Source: Haloferax marinum (GTDB lineage: Archaea; Halobacteriota; Halobacteria; Halobacteriales; Haloferacaceae). Taken from it: a DNA stretch of 64,000 bases. The position numbers and the translations under genes are program-made. Under the pieces are notes generated by a model. The model did no database searches, was not told the DNA's origin, and saw only the letters and a list, made by a program, of their open reading frames with translations. Below, piece by piece: positions 18,823 to 27,755 of the stretch (within the stretch, counting starts at the first letter, position 1; every line of letters starts with the position of its first letter). The stretch lies in the NCBI RefSeq assembly GCF_009674625.1, contig NZ_WKJQ01000001.1, positions 1,488,001 to 1,552,000 of the forward strand, in the 5' to 3' direction.

Positions 18823-19071
18823 TCACTCGTAGCGCAACTCTGCGTACAGTCCGTAGAAAAACGCGAGCAATCCAACGACTGCACCGACCCAACGCACTGG
18901 CGAAGAGACCGTCCAGACCACCCCTGCGGAGACGACGATTACAGCCACGACGGCGAGTCGGCGAACCCACAGTTGACGACTCGCCTGTTCACGGTCAGCA
19001 GCAGTATCGAGGACGAAGAGTTCGATAGCGCCGGTGAAGATGTGCTTCAAGAGGTCCAAGAGTATGCTCAT
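18823..19071 (-). CDS. Small membrane protein, unknown function
   Basis: An 82-residue protein: an N-terminal amphipathic segment ([17 protein letters not shown]), a charged linker, and two membrane helices ([15 protein letters not shown] and [16 protein letters not shown]). No family is recognised. It lies upstream of pyrE on the same strand with a 71-bp gap. The alternative start at 19092 would add seven residues. Confidence 0.6.
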   Translation of the reverse strand: MSILLDLLKHIFTGAIELFVLDTAADREQASRQLWVRRLAVVAVIVVSAGVVWTVSSPVRWVGAVVGLLAFFYGLYAELRYE

Positions 19072-19190
19072 CGCATAGTCTGTTTGACACAATCACGCGT
19101 TGTGGGTGTATCGGTCCGAAAGGTGGAGCGGTGTACACCGACGCTGTACCGCGATCGAGGCCGAAGGTCGAGTCTCGCGGCTTTTTCCCT

Positions 19191-19295
19191 CCACCGTGAG
19201 ACGCGGTGCGTCTCACGAGCCTTCGTTCGCTGACGCTCACGAAGACAGGTTTTTGGCGGAGGGGTGGCGGTTCCACCCCTCCGTTAAAAAGGTGG
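19191..19295. repeat. Structured intergenic repeat, copy 1
   Basis: About 105 bp beginning ccaccgtgagacgc and ending aaaaaggtgg, so the ends are short inverted repeats. It contains a 9-bp stem hairpin gtgagacgc-ggt-gcgtctcac, a second stem cttcgt...acgaag, and a 10-bp stem ggaggggtgg-cggtt-ccacccctcc at its right side. The left 60 bp closely match 49807-49870. It lies 1 bp beyond the carS stop codon. No ORF is supported inside it. Confidence 0.8.
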
Positions 19296-19296
19296 G

Positions 19297-19848
19297 TTAC
19301 CAGGGCTCGTTCTTCAGCCCCAACAGATACGCCCCCACGTTCGTGACGACGTGGAGAATCGGCGTCATCACGAGGACGACAGCAAGGACGGGGAGCGTGA
19401 ACGTCTCGGTGAACCACGCGGGCGCGGCGACGTAGGCGAAGACGAGCGCACCGACCACGAAGTCGAGTTGGTCGAGACCCGGAAACGCCGCACCGCGTTC
19501 GCGACCCGACCGGCGCTTCAGGAACGACGCGCCGATGTCGCCGGCCATCGCGCCGAGTGCGAGTCCGAATCCGGCGGCGAGTGGGAACGTCGGGAGGTCG
19601 AATCCGACGATGCCGGAGAGACTCGGTTCGACGACGTTGAGAACGAGCGCCAGCGCCGTCCCGGCGAGAGTTCCCGCGGCGGTTCCGCGCCACGTCTTCC
19701 CGTCACCGAGGACGCGCCGGCCACCCCACGTCCGACCACCGTCGATGGGGCGGCCACCGCCGGCGAGGACGGCGGCGTTGTTCGGGACGTACGCGGGCAA
19801 CATCGCCCAGAACGCAGTGACGACGAGAGCGGCGAGAGAGACGGCCAT
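19297..19848 (-). CDS. carS: CDP-archaeol synthase
   Basis: A 183-residue membrane enzyme that joins CTP to unsaturated archaetidic acid to make CDP-archaeol for polar lipid synthesis. Family features: [15 protein letters not shown] at the start, [12 protein letters not shown] in the cytosolic loop, and [28 protein letters not shown], which holds the catalytic Asp residues. About five helices are predicted. The stop codon abuts a structured repeat. Confidence 0.93.
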   Translation of the reverse strand: MAVSLAALVVTAFWAMLPAYVPNNAAVLAGGGRPIDGGRTWGGRRVLGDGKTWRGTAAGTLAGTALALVLNVVEPSLSGIVGFDLPTFPLAAGFGLALGAMAGDIGASFLKRRSGRERGAAFPGLDQLDFVVGALVFAYVAAPAWFTETFTLPVLAVVLVMTPILHVVTNVGAYLLGLKNEPW

Positions 19849-19975
19849 ACGGGTACGTCAGACGGGAGGAATGTAAGTCCCGACGGTTTTGTACGACTCG
19901 GGGGCGACGGAGTCGCTCGATTACGAGAGACAGCAGATGAGAAGTATGAATACCAGACGGTCGTAATCGTTCGCT

Positions 19976-20815
19976 ATGATTCCGCCAATCGCGAGCAAAT
20001 TCGTCGCGGGAGAGACCGCGGCGGAAGCGCTCGACCACGCCCGAGCGACGAACGACGACGGTGTGGCGGTCATCTTGAACCTGCTCGGCGAGCACTACCA
20101 CGAACGCGGGCCGGCCGACAACGACGCCGACCAGTACGTCCACCTCGTCGAAGACGTCGCGGCGACGGACCTCGACGCCTGCGTCTCGGTCAAGCCCTCG
20201 CAAATCGGTCTCGACGCGGGCGACGGCGTGTTCGAAGAGAACTACCGGCGCATCGCGGAGGCGGCCGACGAACACGACGTCTTCCTCTGGTGCGACATGG
20301 AAGACCACGAGACGACCGACGTGACGCTCGACGCCTTCGAGGAACTCGCTCGAGAGTTCGACGGCGGGATGGGACTGTGCGTGCAGGCGAACTTGAAGCG
20401 GACTGCCGACGACCTCGACCGACTCGCCGACGTTCCCGGAAAGATTCGTCTCGTGAAGGGTGCGTACGACGAACCCGCGGCTATCGCGTACAAGAAGAAG
20501 TCGAAGGTGGACGAGGTGTACAAAGAACTCCTCGAGTATCTCTTCGAGGAGTACGTCGGCGGTATCGCCGTCGGCAGTCACGACCCCAAGATGATAGACT
20601 ACGCCCGCGAACTCGCGGTGGAGTACGACCGCGACTACGAGATACAGATGCTCATGGGCGTGCGCGAAGACGCACAACGCGAACTCGCGGCCGAAGGCGT
20701 CGAAGTCTGGCAGTACGCCCCCTACGGCGCCAAGTGGTTCCAGTACTTCTACCGCCGGGCCCGCGAGCGTAAGGAGAACGCGCTGTTCGCTCTGCGAGCA
20801 GTCCTCGGTATCTAA
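19976..20815 (+). CDS. Proline dehydrogenase
   Basis: A 279-residue FAD enzyme of the single-domain PRODH type that oxidises proline to pyrroline-5-carboxylate. Seen are VSVKPSQIGL, FLWCDMEDHETTDVTL, LVKGAYDEP and the C-terminal YAPYGAKWFQYFYRRARER, a hallmark of the active site. No P5C dehydrogenase is adjacent. It is divergent from carS. Confidence 0.93.
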   Translation: MIPPIASKFVAGETAAEALDHARATNDDGVAVILNLLGEHYHERGPADNDADQYVHLVEDVAATDLDACVSVKPSQIGLDAGDGVFEENYRRIAEAADEHDVFLWCDMEDHETTDVTLDAFEELAREFDGGMGLCVQANLKRTADDLDRLADVPGKIRLVKGAYDEPAAIAYKKKSKVDEVYKELLEYLFEEYVGGIAVGSHDPKMIDYARELAVEYDRDYEIQMLMGVREDAQRELAAEGVEVWQYAPYGAKWFQYFYRRARERKENALFALRAVLGI

Positions 20816-20920
20816 ATCGGGGGTCTCGCGGGGCGAAAACGGACCGTTTTCACTGAGTATCGGCAGTACAGACCGTACTAGAAATCCCCTTAAGCCCACA
20901 GGTTCACACTCTGCATATCA

Positions 20921-21574
20921 ATGTCCTCGTGGAGACGCGACTTCGCAAGCGGTCTGGTGGTCCTCATCCCCTTGCTCGTTATCCTGTACGTGCTGTCTAT
21001 CCTCTACAACAGCATCGTCGCCTTACCCATCATCCAAGACCTTCCGCAACCGTACGGGTTCTTCGTCGCCATCGTGGTCTTCTTGATGCTCGTCCTCTCG
21101 GTCGGGTATCTCATGCGGACCACCTCCGGGCGCCTCCTGGAGTCCGGCCTCGACACGATGATGAACAAAGTCCCGCTGGTCCGCATCGTCTACAACGCCT
21201 CTAAACTCGCCGTCGAAACCGCCCTCACGGGCACCGAAGACCTCCAGAAACCCGTTCGTCTGGAGACGTGGCCGGGCATCCGAATGACCGGGTTCAAAAC
21301 GGGGAAGAAGACCAAAGACGGCCGGGAGATAATCTTCATGCCGACTGCACCGAACATCACCACCGGGTTCGTGATGGAAGTCGACCCCGACGACATCGAA
21401 GAGACCGGCGAGCGCGTCGAAGAAGCGCTCACTCGTGTCCTCTCTGCCGGGTTCGCAGAACAGGACCACGCCAACCAGTACACCATCGACGTGACCGAAG
21501 AGTCGCCGGGAGAGTCACCCGAAGAAGTTACCGTCTCCGGAGAGTCGACAGACGGTACGGTCGCAAACGAGTAG
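20921..21574 (+). CDS. DUF502 family membrane protein
   Basis: A 217-residue protein with two N-terminal helices (LVVLIPLLVILYVLSIL and FFVAIVVFLMLVLSVGYL). A conserved outer part follows, containing NKVPLVRIVYNASKLAVETA and IFMPTAPNITTGFVMEV, and then an acidic tail. These match the DUF502 family, which is linked in some organisms to envelope processes but has no proven function in archaea. Normal family length. Confidence 0.85.
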   Translation: MSSWRRDFASGLVVLIPLLVILYVLSILYNSIVALPIIQDLPQPYGFFVAIVVFLMLVLSVGYLMRTTSGRLLESGLDTMMNKVPLVRIVYNASKLAVETALTGTEDLQKPVRLETWPGIRMTGFKTGKKTKDGREIIFMPTAPNITTGFVMEVDPDDIEETGERVEEALTRVLSAGFAEQDHANQYTIDVTEESPGESPEEVTVSGESTDGTVANE

Positions 21575-21626
21575 TCGTCGTCACTCGGCGTCGTCGCGTC
21601 CGCAAAAGATTGCGTCTCGTCTCCGT

Positions 21627-22565
21627 TTACTGCTCGTCGACGTAGGTGAACCACTCTTCGTGGTCGTCGGTACGGCGTTCGACGAGGTCGAAGAAGGCAG
21701 TCTGGAGCTCTTCGGTGACCGGTCCACGCGTGCCCTCGCCGATGACGACGTTGTCCACCTTGCGGATAGGCGTCACTTCGGCGGCGCTGCCAGTGAAGAA
21801 CAGTTCGTCGGCAGTGTGGAGTTCGCCGCGACTGATGATGGCGCTGTCGTCGACTTCGTAGCCGCGCTCGCGAGCGAGTTGGATGACAGTGTCGCGGGTG
21901 ATGCCGTCGAGGATGCTCTGGGAGAGTCCAGGGGTGAGGATTTTCCCGTCGCGGACCATGAAGATGTTCTCGCCGGGGCCTTCGGCGACGTTGCCTTCCT
22001 TGTTCAGGACGATGGCTTCGACGTAGCCGTTACGGCGGGCCTCCTCACCTGCGAGGAGAGAGTTCACGTAGAGACCGGTCGTCTTCGCGTTCGTCGGAAT
22101 CTGACTGGAGGCGTGCTTGCGCCACGACGAGACCATCACGTCGACACCGTTTTCGAGGGCGTCCTCTCCGAGGTAGGTGCCCCAGGGCCACGCCGCGATG
22201 GCGATGTCCGTCGGGTTGTCCTTTGGGCTGACGCCGAGCGAGTCGTAGCCGTAGTAGGCGATGGGGCGGATGTAACACCCACCGAGGTCGTTGCGCTTGA
22301 TGACCTCGACAGTCGCCTCGGTGAGTTCCTCGGGCGTGTACGGAATCTCCATGTTGTACGGCTTGCCGGAGGCGTAGAGGCGTTCGAGGTGCTCCTCCCA
22401 GCGGAAGATAGCCGGACCGCGGTCGGTGTCGTAGGCACGGGCCCCCTCGAAGACACCCGTCCCGTAGTGAAGGCCGTGTGAGAGGACGTGAATCTGTGCG
22501 TCGTCCCAGTCCACGTATTCGCCGTTCATCCAAATCGTGGACACGTCCATGTCGTCAAATCCCAT
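21627..22565 (-). CDS. ilvE: Branched-chain amino acid aminotransferase
   Basis: A 312-residue PLP fold-type IV enzyme transferring the amino group of Leu/Ile/Val to 2-oxoglutarate. Seen are WMNGEYVDWDDAQIHVLSHG at the N-terminus, the Lys-bearing NAKTTGLYVNS, EGPGENIF, and FFTGSAAEVTPI near the C-terminus. Two starts are possible: MGFDDMDVS at 22565 and MDVSTIW a few codons later. Confidence 0.94.
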   Translation of the reverse strand: MGFDDMDVSTIWMNGEYVDWDDAQIHVLSHGLHYGTGVFEGARAYDTDRGPAIFRWEEHLERLYASGKPYNMEIPYTPEELTEATVEVIKRNDLGGCYIRPIAYYGYDSLGVSPKDNPTDIAIAAWPWGTYLGEDALENGVDVMVSSWRKHASSQIPTNAKTTGLYVNSLLAGEEARRNGYVEAIVLNKEGNVAEGPGENIFMVRDGKILTPGLSQSILDGITRDTVIQLARERGYEVDDSAIISRGELHTADELFFTGSAAEVTPIRKVDNVVIGEGTRGPVTEELQTAFFDLVERRTDDHEEWFTYVDEQ

Positions 22566-22656
22566 GTAGGGCCCTTCGCAGGCCCCCCTCTAAAATCATG
22601 ACGAACCGGTCACCGCGTCCATGGTGACTATGTTTGCACAGCGGAATCTATGGAGT

Positions 22657-23547
22657 ATGTCACTCGAATCCGTCGCCGTCACGGGCGGGACCGGAAACAT
22701 CGGCCCGACCGTCGTCCGTCATCTCCGGGATGCAGGATACACCGTGACCAACCTCAGTCGCAGCGGTGGGTCGGCGGACGCCGACCACGACTACCGCGTG
22801 AGCGCGACCGACCCCGGTGACCTCGTCGCGGCGCTCGCGGCCGTCGATGCAGACGCAATCGTCCATCTGGGAATGATTTCGACACCCACTCACGACCCCG
22901 GTCACCGGGTCTTCGAGAGCAACGTCCAGTCGACCTACGTCGTCCTCGAAGCGGCGGCCGCACTCGACGTCGACCACGTCGTCATCGCGTCGAGTATGAG
23001 CGCCAACGGCGGGGCGTTCGAACCCGACCCCGCTCGAATCGACTATCTCCCGATAGACGAGTCACACCGGGCGACGCCGTCGAATCCGTACGGTCTCGGA
23101 AAGTACATCGCCGAGGAGACGGCGACGGGGTTCGCGCGTCGAGAGGACGCACCGACGACTATCGCCAGTCTCCGGTTCCCGTGGATGCCGAGCAGAGACG
23201 AGGCACGGACGGCGTTCGTCGAGTCCGACCGAACACCCGCCGGACTCCGTGCGTCGGAGACGTTCCACACAGTCCGGAACACCCTGTTCGCGTATCTCGG
23301 TCGGGAAGACGCCGCACGACTGGTTCGGCGCGCCATCGAGGCCGAGTTCGAGGGACACGAGGTGTTCTGGGCGGCCGCGAGCGACACGTCTACGACCGTC
23401 GAATCGGCCACGATTGCACGCGAGGTGTATCCCGACGCAGAGGTTCGAGAGCAACTCACCGGTCACCAGTCGCTCGTCTCGACGGAGAAAGCACAGCGCC
23501 TCCTCGGATGGGAACCCGAATGGTCGTGGCGCGACGACCGCGTCTGA
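22657..23547 (+). CDS. NAD(P)-dependent epimerase/dehydratase family protein
   Basis: A 296-residue extended SDR. The Rossmann motif VAVTGGTGNIG is at residues 6-16 and the catalytic YGLGK follows NP near residue 140. The substrate is probably a nucleotide sugar or similar, but this cannot be decided. An in-frame ATG at 22621 would add 12 residues of uncharacteristic sequence. It is convergent with ribB, separated by a hexanucleotide repeat. Confidence 0.85.
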   Translation: MSLESVAVTGGTGNIGPTVVRHLRDAGYTVTNLSRSGGSADADHDYRVSATDPGDLVAALAAVDADAIVHLGMISTPTHDPGHRVFESNVQSTYVVLEAAAALDVDHVVIASSMSANGGAFEPDPARIDYLPIDESHRATPSNPYGLGKYIAEETATGFARREDAPTTIASLRFPWMPSRDEARTAFVESDRTPAGLRASETFHTVRNTLFAYLGREDAARLVRRAIEAEFEGHEVFWAAASDTSTTVESATIAREVYPDAEVREQLTGHQSLVSTEKAQRLLGWEPEWSWRDDRV

Positions 23548-23560
23548 AAACGGAGGCTGA

Positions 23561-23666
23561 GACGAAGACGAAGACGAAGGAAGACGAAGACGAAGACGAA
23601 GACGAAGGAAGACGAAGACGAAGACGAAGACGAAGACGAAGGAAGACGAAGGAAGACGAAGACGAA
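23561..23666. repeat. GACGAA hexanucleotide tandem repeat
   Basis: About 106 bp of (GACGAA)n interrupted by GGAA units, filling the gap between two convergent stop codons (14 bp after the epimerase stop, 5 bp before that of ribB). All reading frames are open through it, producing artificial Lys/Thr, Asp/Glu or Arg runs, but none shows a gene. On the ribB transcript it is a pyrimidine-rich 3' flank that might aid termination (inference). Confidence 0.9.
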
Positions 23667-23671
23667 AACAG

Positions 23672-24355
23672 TCAGCGAAGGACGTCGAGCAGTCGGTCGC
23701 CGTCGACGAACGCGAGGTCGTTGCGAGCTGCGTAGTCGCGGGCCGCCGACTTCGGCAGTGCCGCACCGGTTTCGTCGTCGAGCATCTCGCAGACGACGAC
23801 TGCGGGAGCGACGTCCGCCTCGTCGGCGAGCGCGAGGCCGAGTTCGGTGTGGCCCTGTCGGTCGTCGAGGAGGTTCGGCGCACCGCGAAGCAGGTGGACG
23901 TGTCCGGGGGCACGGAACTCGCCGCCGAAGTCGTCGGCGTCGTACTCGCCCGCGCGAGTCAACTCGGCGACGGGGGCGAGTCGCGAGATGGTCATCGCTC
24001 GGTCACGGTCGGTGATGCCGGTGAACGACTCACGGTGGTTCACGGTAAAGGAAAACGACGACCGAGAGTCGTACTCGAGGTCGTGCGAACTCGCCGCCGG
24101 GTGGGTGAGGACTTCGTCCATGAACGGCAACGAGAGCGACTCGGCCACGTCGTCCGGAAGGGCGACACAGACGAGGCCACCGGCGTCGTTACGCATGCGA
24201 GCGACGTCGATGGGGGCGACCGACCCCGCGGGGTAGACGAGGTCGACTTCGCCTTCGCGGTCGTCGAAGTCGTGGATGAGGACCGGGTCACCCGCGCTGA
24301 ACGCGTCGAGGACGCGTTCGACGCTGTCGTAGTCGCTCTCGGCAGAGCGACTCAT
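23672..24355 (-). CDS. ribB: 3,4-dihydroxy-2-butanone 4-phosphate synthase
   Basis: A 227-residue enzyme that converts ribulose 5-phosphate to the four-carbon unit of riboflavin. Motifs: [13 protein letters not shown] near residue 31, GGLVCVAL, and [23 protein letters not shown] in the C-terminal half. Its start overlaps the stop of ribK by 4 bases, so both riboflavin genes form an operon. Confidence 0.95.
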   Translation of the reverse strand: MSRSAESDYDSVERVLDAFSAGDPVLIHDFDDREGEVDLVYPAGSVAPIDVARMRNDAGGLVCVALPDDVAESLSLPFMDEVLTHPAASSHDLEYDSRSSFSFTVNHRESFTGITDRDRAMTISRLAPVAELTRAGEYDADDFGGEFRAPGHVHLLRGAPNLLDDRQGHTELGLALADEADVAPAVVVCEMLDDETGAALPKSAARDYAARNDLAFVDGDRLLDVLR

Positions 24356-25065
24356 TCGAAATCGGCCTCCTCGACGCGGACGGTGATTCTATCGCCATCG
24401 GCGAGGTCCAACACGTCGCGGAGTTTGTCCGGTGCGATAATCTCGAGTTGCGATTCGTCGTGGTGGGTCCGCTCGGGGACGATGATGTGGACCGGGTCGT
24501 ACGTCTCACCGCTCGCCTCGATGACGGCGGCGTAGCACGTGGCCGGACCGAACGTCCGTTCGTCGTCTTCCCAACCATCGATTGGAACCGCGTCGAGCGA
24601 GGACATCCCCGCGCGGGCACGGACTGCGTCGTCGTCGAGCCGAACGTTCAGCGTTCCTGGGAACGGTTCGTAACCCAGACGCTCGGTGAACTGTTCCATG
24701 TAGCCCGGAAGCGAGATATAGTGCCGACCTTCGCCCATTCCACCGGTCACTTCGCCGTCGAGGACGACGACAGCAGGTGTCTCGAAGATGCGGCGATAGT
24801 CGGCGTACTCACGCCGCAAGGCGGACTCACCAGTGTCGGAGATGGTTATCCACTGGCCGTCGGAGACGACTTCGCGCTCGACGTAGTCGACCTCTTCGAG
24901 TCGCTGAAGGCGGCGGGACGCCGTCTGGTTGGAGACGCCCAGTCTGTCTGCCAGGCCCGAACAGGAGACTTTGACTGGGCCGGAGCGGCCGCCATCGAGG
25001 GCGACGAGTTTCAACGTGGCCAACTCGTCGTACCCGACCGCGGCGGCGACTACCGATTCTGACAT
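24352..25065 (-). CDS. ribK: CTP-dependent riboflavin kinase with N-terminal HTH
   Basis: A 237-residue fusion. Residues 1-95 are a winged helix ([20 protein letters not shown]) and residues 105-237 are a DUF120 kinase domain that phosphorylates riboflavin with CTP ([15 protein letters not shown] motif, here [11 protein letters not shown]). The HTH suggests self-regulation of the ribK-ribB unit. A minus-strand TATA-like CTTATGGG at about 25088-25095 places transcription near the ATG at 25065, so the longer open frame to 25446 is rejected. Confidence 0.92.
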   Translation of the reverse strand: MSESVVAAAVGYDELATLKLVALDGGRSGPVKVSCSGLADRLGVSNQTASRRLQRLEEVDYVEREVVSDGQWITISDTGESALRREYADYRRIFETPAVVVLDGEVTGGMGEGRHYISLPGYMEQFTERLGYEPFPGTLNVRLDDDAVRARAGMSSLDAVPIDGWEDDERTFGPATCYAAVIEASGETYDPVHIIVPERTHHDESQLEIIAPDKLRDVLDLADGDRITVRVEEADFE

Positions 25066-25417
25066 ATTTAGAGATTCGAACGCCCCGCCCATAAGCGTAT
25101 CGTATATGTTATGCGTTCCAGAATTGAGATGGGTGTCGGGGGCGGTCAACCCCATACCGTATACGGATGGTATCGGGCCACTGTTGGTAAGTCCGTCGGT
25201 CAGTACAACGAATCGAGAACGGGCTCGGTCGCTCGGTCTCTCACGAATGGGAGAGAAGGAGAAGAAGATGGAGACGGGATGAGGGTATGTCGGAGGGAGA
25301 TTGGCAGGGGGTACGTCCGAGGGAGATTGGCAGGGGGTACGTCCAAGGGGGATTGGCAGGGAGTACGTCCAAGGGGGCAGAGAGTTGGCGTCGGCGGGAG
25401 GCGTTATGTGGGGTGTC
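25066..25417. other. Intergenic region upstream of ribK
   Basis: A 352-bp stretch with no convincing gene. The first 40 bases carry the ribK promoter. The middle (25120-25290) is G/A-rich without recognisable structure. The last part has three 26-bp tandem repeats. Confidence 0.6.
25295..25372. repeat. Three 26-bp tandem repeats
   Basis: Units begin gggagattggcaggggg and end tacgtccga or tacgtccaa; they start at 25295, 25321 and 25347 and differ at three or four positions. There is no spacer sequence, so this is not a CRISPR array. Confidence 0.85.
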
Positions 25418-25573
25418 TCAGGATTCTGCGGCCCTCCGTTCGGCACTCACCTGTGAGATGCCCGCGTTCGCAGAACAGCTCGGACACGCGTAGACGTGTC
25501 CGCTCTCGTCGCCGAACACGCGGACGAAGTTCCTCGACACGAACGCTTCACAGTGATTGCATTTGTTCGTCAT
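25418..25573 (-). CDS. Small zinc-finger protein (DUF7563-like)
   Basis: A 51-residue protein with two cysteine pairs, CNHCE at residues 5-8 and CPSC near residue 35, enough for one zinc ribbon. This small family is common in halobacteria and has no known function. [11 protein letters not shown] at 25573 was taken as the start; the open frame extends to 25636. Confidence 0.75.
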   Translation of the reverse strand: MTNKCNHCEAFVSRNFVRVFGDESGHVYACPSCSANAGISQVSAERRAAES

Positions 25574-25790
25574 GGTTGTGGGGGTGGCAGGCCGTCCTGC
25601 CTCGATACGTGGAGATGATTGCTCGTGATATACCACTATTACCTAACTAGTAAGGTATCGCGTGGGCCTGCCGTCCGCCCGCCCGACACGCTCTCGACCG
25701 GGAGACGATTCGAACGACCGACACGACGGGGGTGGAGGCTGCTCGGACGGTTCGGAAAGGCCTTTAGCCGCCTGCCGAGAATCCGCGTAC

Positions 25791-27554
25791 ATGTTCAGAC
25801 AGTTCCGTGAGGAGGTCGAGACGGCGCTCTCTGCGGCGCTCTCGTCGCTCGACCTCCCCACCGACGACCTCGGGGTCGAGGAACCGCCGGAGGACGTACC
25901 TGCGACACTCGCCTCCAGCGTCGCCTTCCGACTGGCCGGCGTCGTCGGCGCCGCACCGCCGAAGGTCGCTGCCGACATCGCAGCCGAACTCTCCGTCGAG
26001 GGCTACGACTACCTCGACGCAGTCGACACGCAAGGGCCGTACGTGAACTTCCACGTGACCGACGCCTACTACGACGACACAGTCGACGCTGCTGCCGACG
26101 ACACCGACTACGGCCACCTCCCATCGACCGGCGACAGCGTCGTCGTCGAACACACGAGTGCGAACCCAACGGGACCGGTTCACGTCGGTCGCACCCGCAA
26201 CCCCGTCATCGGTGACGCCGTCGCCAACCTGCTGGACTTCGCCGGCAACGACGTCGAACGCCACTACTACGTGAACGACGCCGGCCGCCAGATGGCCGTC
26301 TTCACGTGGGCCTACGAGACGTTCGACGAGGAAGACCTGGACGGCGAACCCGAGCGCGAACGTATCGAGTACGACCTCGTCCGGTACTACCGCAAGGGCA
26401 ACGCCTACCTCGAAGACGCCGACCCCGACAAAGTCGAGGCCGCAGAAGCGAAGATTACCGAGATTCTGCAAGGCATCGAAGAAGGCGACGAAGAAACCTA
26501 CGCCCGCGTCGAAGAAGTCGTCGACCAGGTGCTCGGCGGCATGCGCGAGTGTCTCGAACGCCTCCCCGCCGAGTTCGACGAGTTCGTCAAAGAGACGCGC
26601 TTCATGTTCGACGGGAGCACCCGTGACCTCGCAGACCGCCTCAAAGAGACCGAATACGCCGTCTACGAGGAAGACGCGTGGCAACTCGAACTCGACGACT
26701 ACGGCTTCGAGAAGAACCTCGTCTTCCTGCGGTCGGACGACACCTCGCTGTACACGACGCGTGACCTCGCCCACCACGAGTGGAAGTTCGACAACTACGA
26801 CCGCGCCGTGACCGTCCTCGGCGAGGACCACAAACTGCAGGCCGGCCAACTCCGTGCCGCCCTCGACATCCTCGGTAACGACGTGGACAAACTCGAGAAC
26901 GTCATCTACTCGTGGGTCAACCTCCCCGGCGGCGAGACGATGTCCACCCGAAAGGGGACCGGCGTCATGCTCGACGACCTGCTCGACGAGGCCATCTCGC
27001 GTGCGCGCGAAGAAGTCGAAACGCGTCTCGAAGGCCGCGTCCGCGACGACGACTTAGACGAAGACGATATCGACCGCATCGCCCGACAGGTCGGTATCGG
27101 CGCGGTTCGCTACGACATCGTCTCGAAGCAACCGACGAAGACCATCACCTTCGAGTGGGACCAGGCGCTCAACTTCGAGGCCCAGTCCGCACCGTACATC
27201 CAGTACGTCCACGCTCGCTGTTGTGGTATCGTCGGCGAGGCGGCCAACGCCGGCCTCGACGCCACCGAAGTCGACCCATCCGTACTCACGACCGAGGCCG
27301 AACGCGACCTCGTTCGCACGATTGCGCGGTTCCCCGCCGTCATCGAAGCGGCGGCAGACGACCTCGAACCACACGCAATCGCCACGTACGCCCGCGAAAT
27401 CGCGGAAGTGTTCAACACGTTCTACCGCGAGTGCCCGGTGCTCGACGCCGACGAAGACGTCGGCGCTGCGCGTCTCGCACTCGTCAAAGCCGCGCGTAAC
27501 ACCGTCGCGAACGCGCTCGCTATTGTCGGTGTCGAAGCGCCCGACTCGATGTGA
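25791..27554 (+). CDS. argS: Arginyl-tRNA synthetase
   Basis: A 587-residue class I synthetase. The N-terminal tRNA-binding domain is followed by [17 protein letters not shown] (HIGH-type motif, about residue 125), MSTRKGTG as the KMSKS-type loop, and the C-terminal DALR anticodon domain ([13 protein letters not shown]). A start at 25791 (MFRQFREEV) matches the family; the longer open frame is not supported. A T-run just after the stop may terminate transcription. Confidence 0.96.
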   Translation: MFRQFREEVETALSAALSSLDLPTDDLGVEEPPEDVPATLASSVAFRLAGVVGAAPPKVAADIAAELSVEGYDYLDAVDTQGPYVNFHVTDAYYDDTVDAAADDTDYGHLPSTGDSVVVEHTSANPTGPVHVGRTRNPVIGDAVANLLDFAGNDVERHYYVNDAGRQMAVFTWAYETFDEEDLDGEPERERIEYDLVRYYRKGNAYLEDADPDKVEAAEAKITEILQGIEEGDEETYARVEEVVDQVLGGMRECLERLPAEFDEFVKETRFMFDGSTRDLADRLKETEYAVYEEDAWQLELDDYGFEKNLVFLRSDDTSLYTTRDLAHHEWKFDNYDRAVTVLGEDHKLQAGQLRAALDILGNDVDKLENVIYSWVNLPGGETMSTRKGTGVMLDDLLDEAISRAREEVETRLEGRVRDDDLDEDDIDRIARQVGIGAVRYDIVSKQPTKTITFEWDQALNFEAQSAPYIQYVHARCCGIVGEAANAGLDATEVDPSVLTTEAERDLVRTIARFPAVIEAAADDLEPHAIATYAREIAEVFNTFYRECPVLDADEDVGAARLALVKAARNTVANALAIVGVEAPDSM

Positions 27555-27571
27555 ACACGGGCTGAAACGGA

Positions 27572-27580
27572 TTTTTTCTT
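27572..27580 (+). terminator. T-run terminator after argS
   Basis: The stretch ttttttctt begins 18 bp after the argS stop. Archaeal RNA polymerase terminates at U-rich runs without needing a hairpin. Confidence 0.45.
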
Positions 27581-27716
27581 AGAAGAACAGTGGCAGTCCA
27601 GCCATCGCGGAGATGAGCGACCCGCCGACTGCGAGGACGACGGCGGCGCCACTGCCGAGTGCGAGAAGGATGAACAACAGTACCCACCAGAAGGGGACGG
27701 ACTCAGATTCTACCAT
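27579..27716 (-). CDS. Small single-helix membrane protein (45 aa)
   Basis: A short open frame of 45 codons, MVESESVPFWWVLL... ending GLPLFF. The middle is a hydrophobic helix rich in Leu, Ala, Gly and Val. It lies 39 bp downstream of minD4 on the same strand and converges with argS, so it may be part of the minD4 transcript. Such small membrane proteins are often missed by annotation. Homologues would be needed for certainty. Confidence 0.55.
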   Translation of the reverse strand: MVESESVPFWWVLLFILLALGSGAAVVLAVGGSLISAMAGLPLFF

Positions 27717-27755
27717 ACGGGGCTTTCAGCGGACCTGCCTAAAAGAATTTCCCGT

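Noticed and set aside
23181-23735. Frames with long Lys/Thr, Asp/Glu and Arg runs across the hexanucleotide repeat
   Set aside because: They result from the GACGAA repeat read in different frames and overlap two real genes.
25295-25372. Possible CRISPR array
   Set aside because: The three units are directly adjacent, with no spacers and no cas genes nearby.
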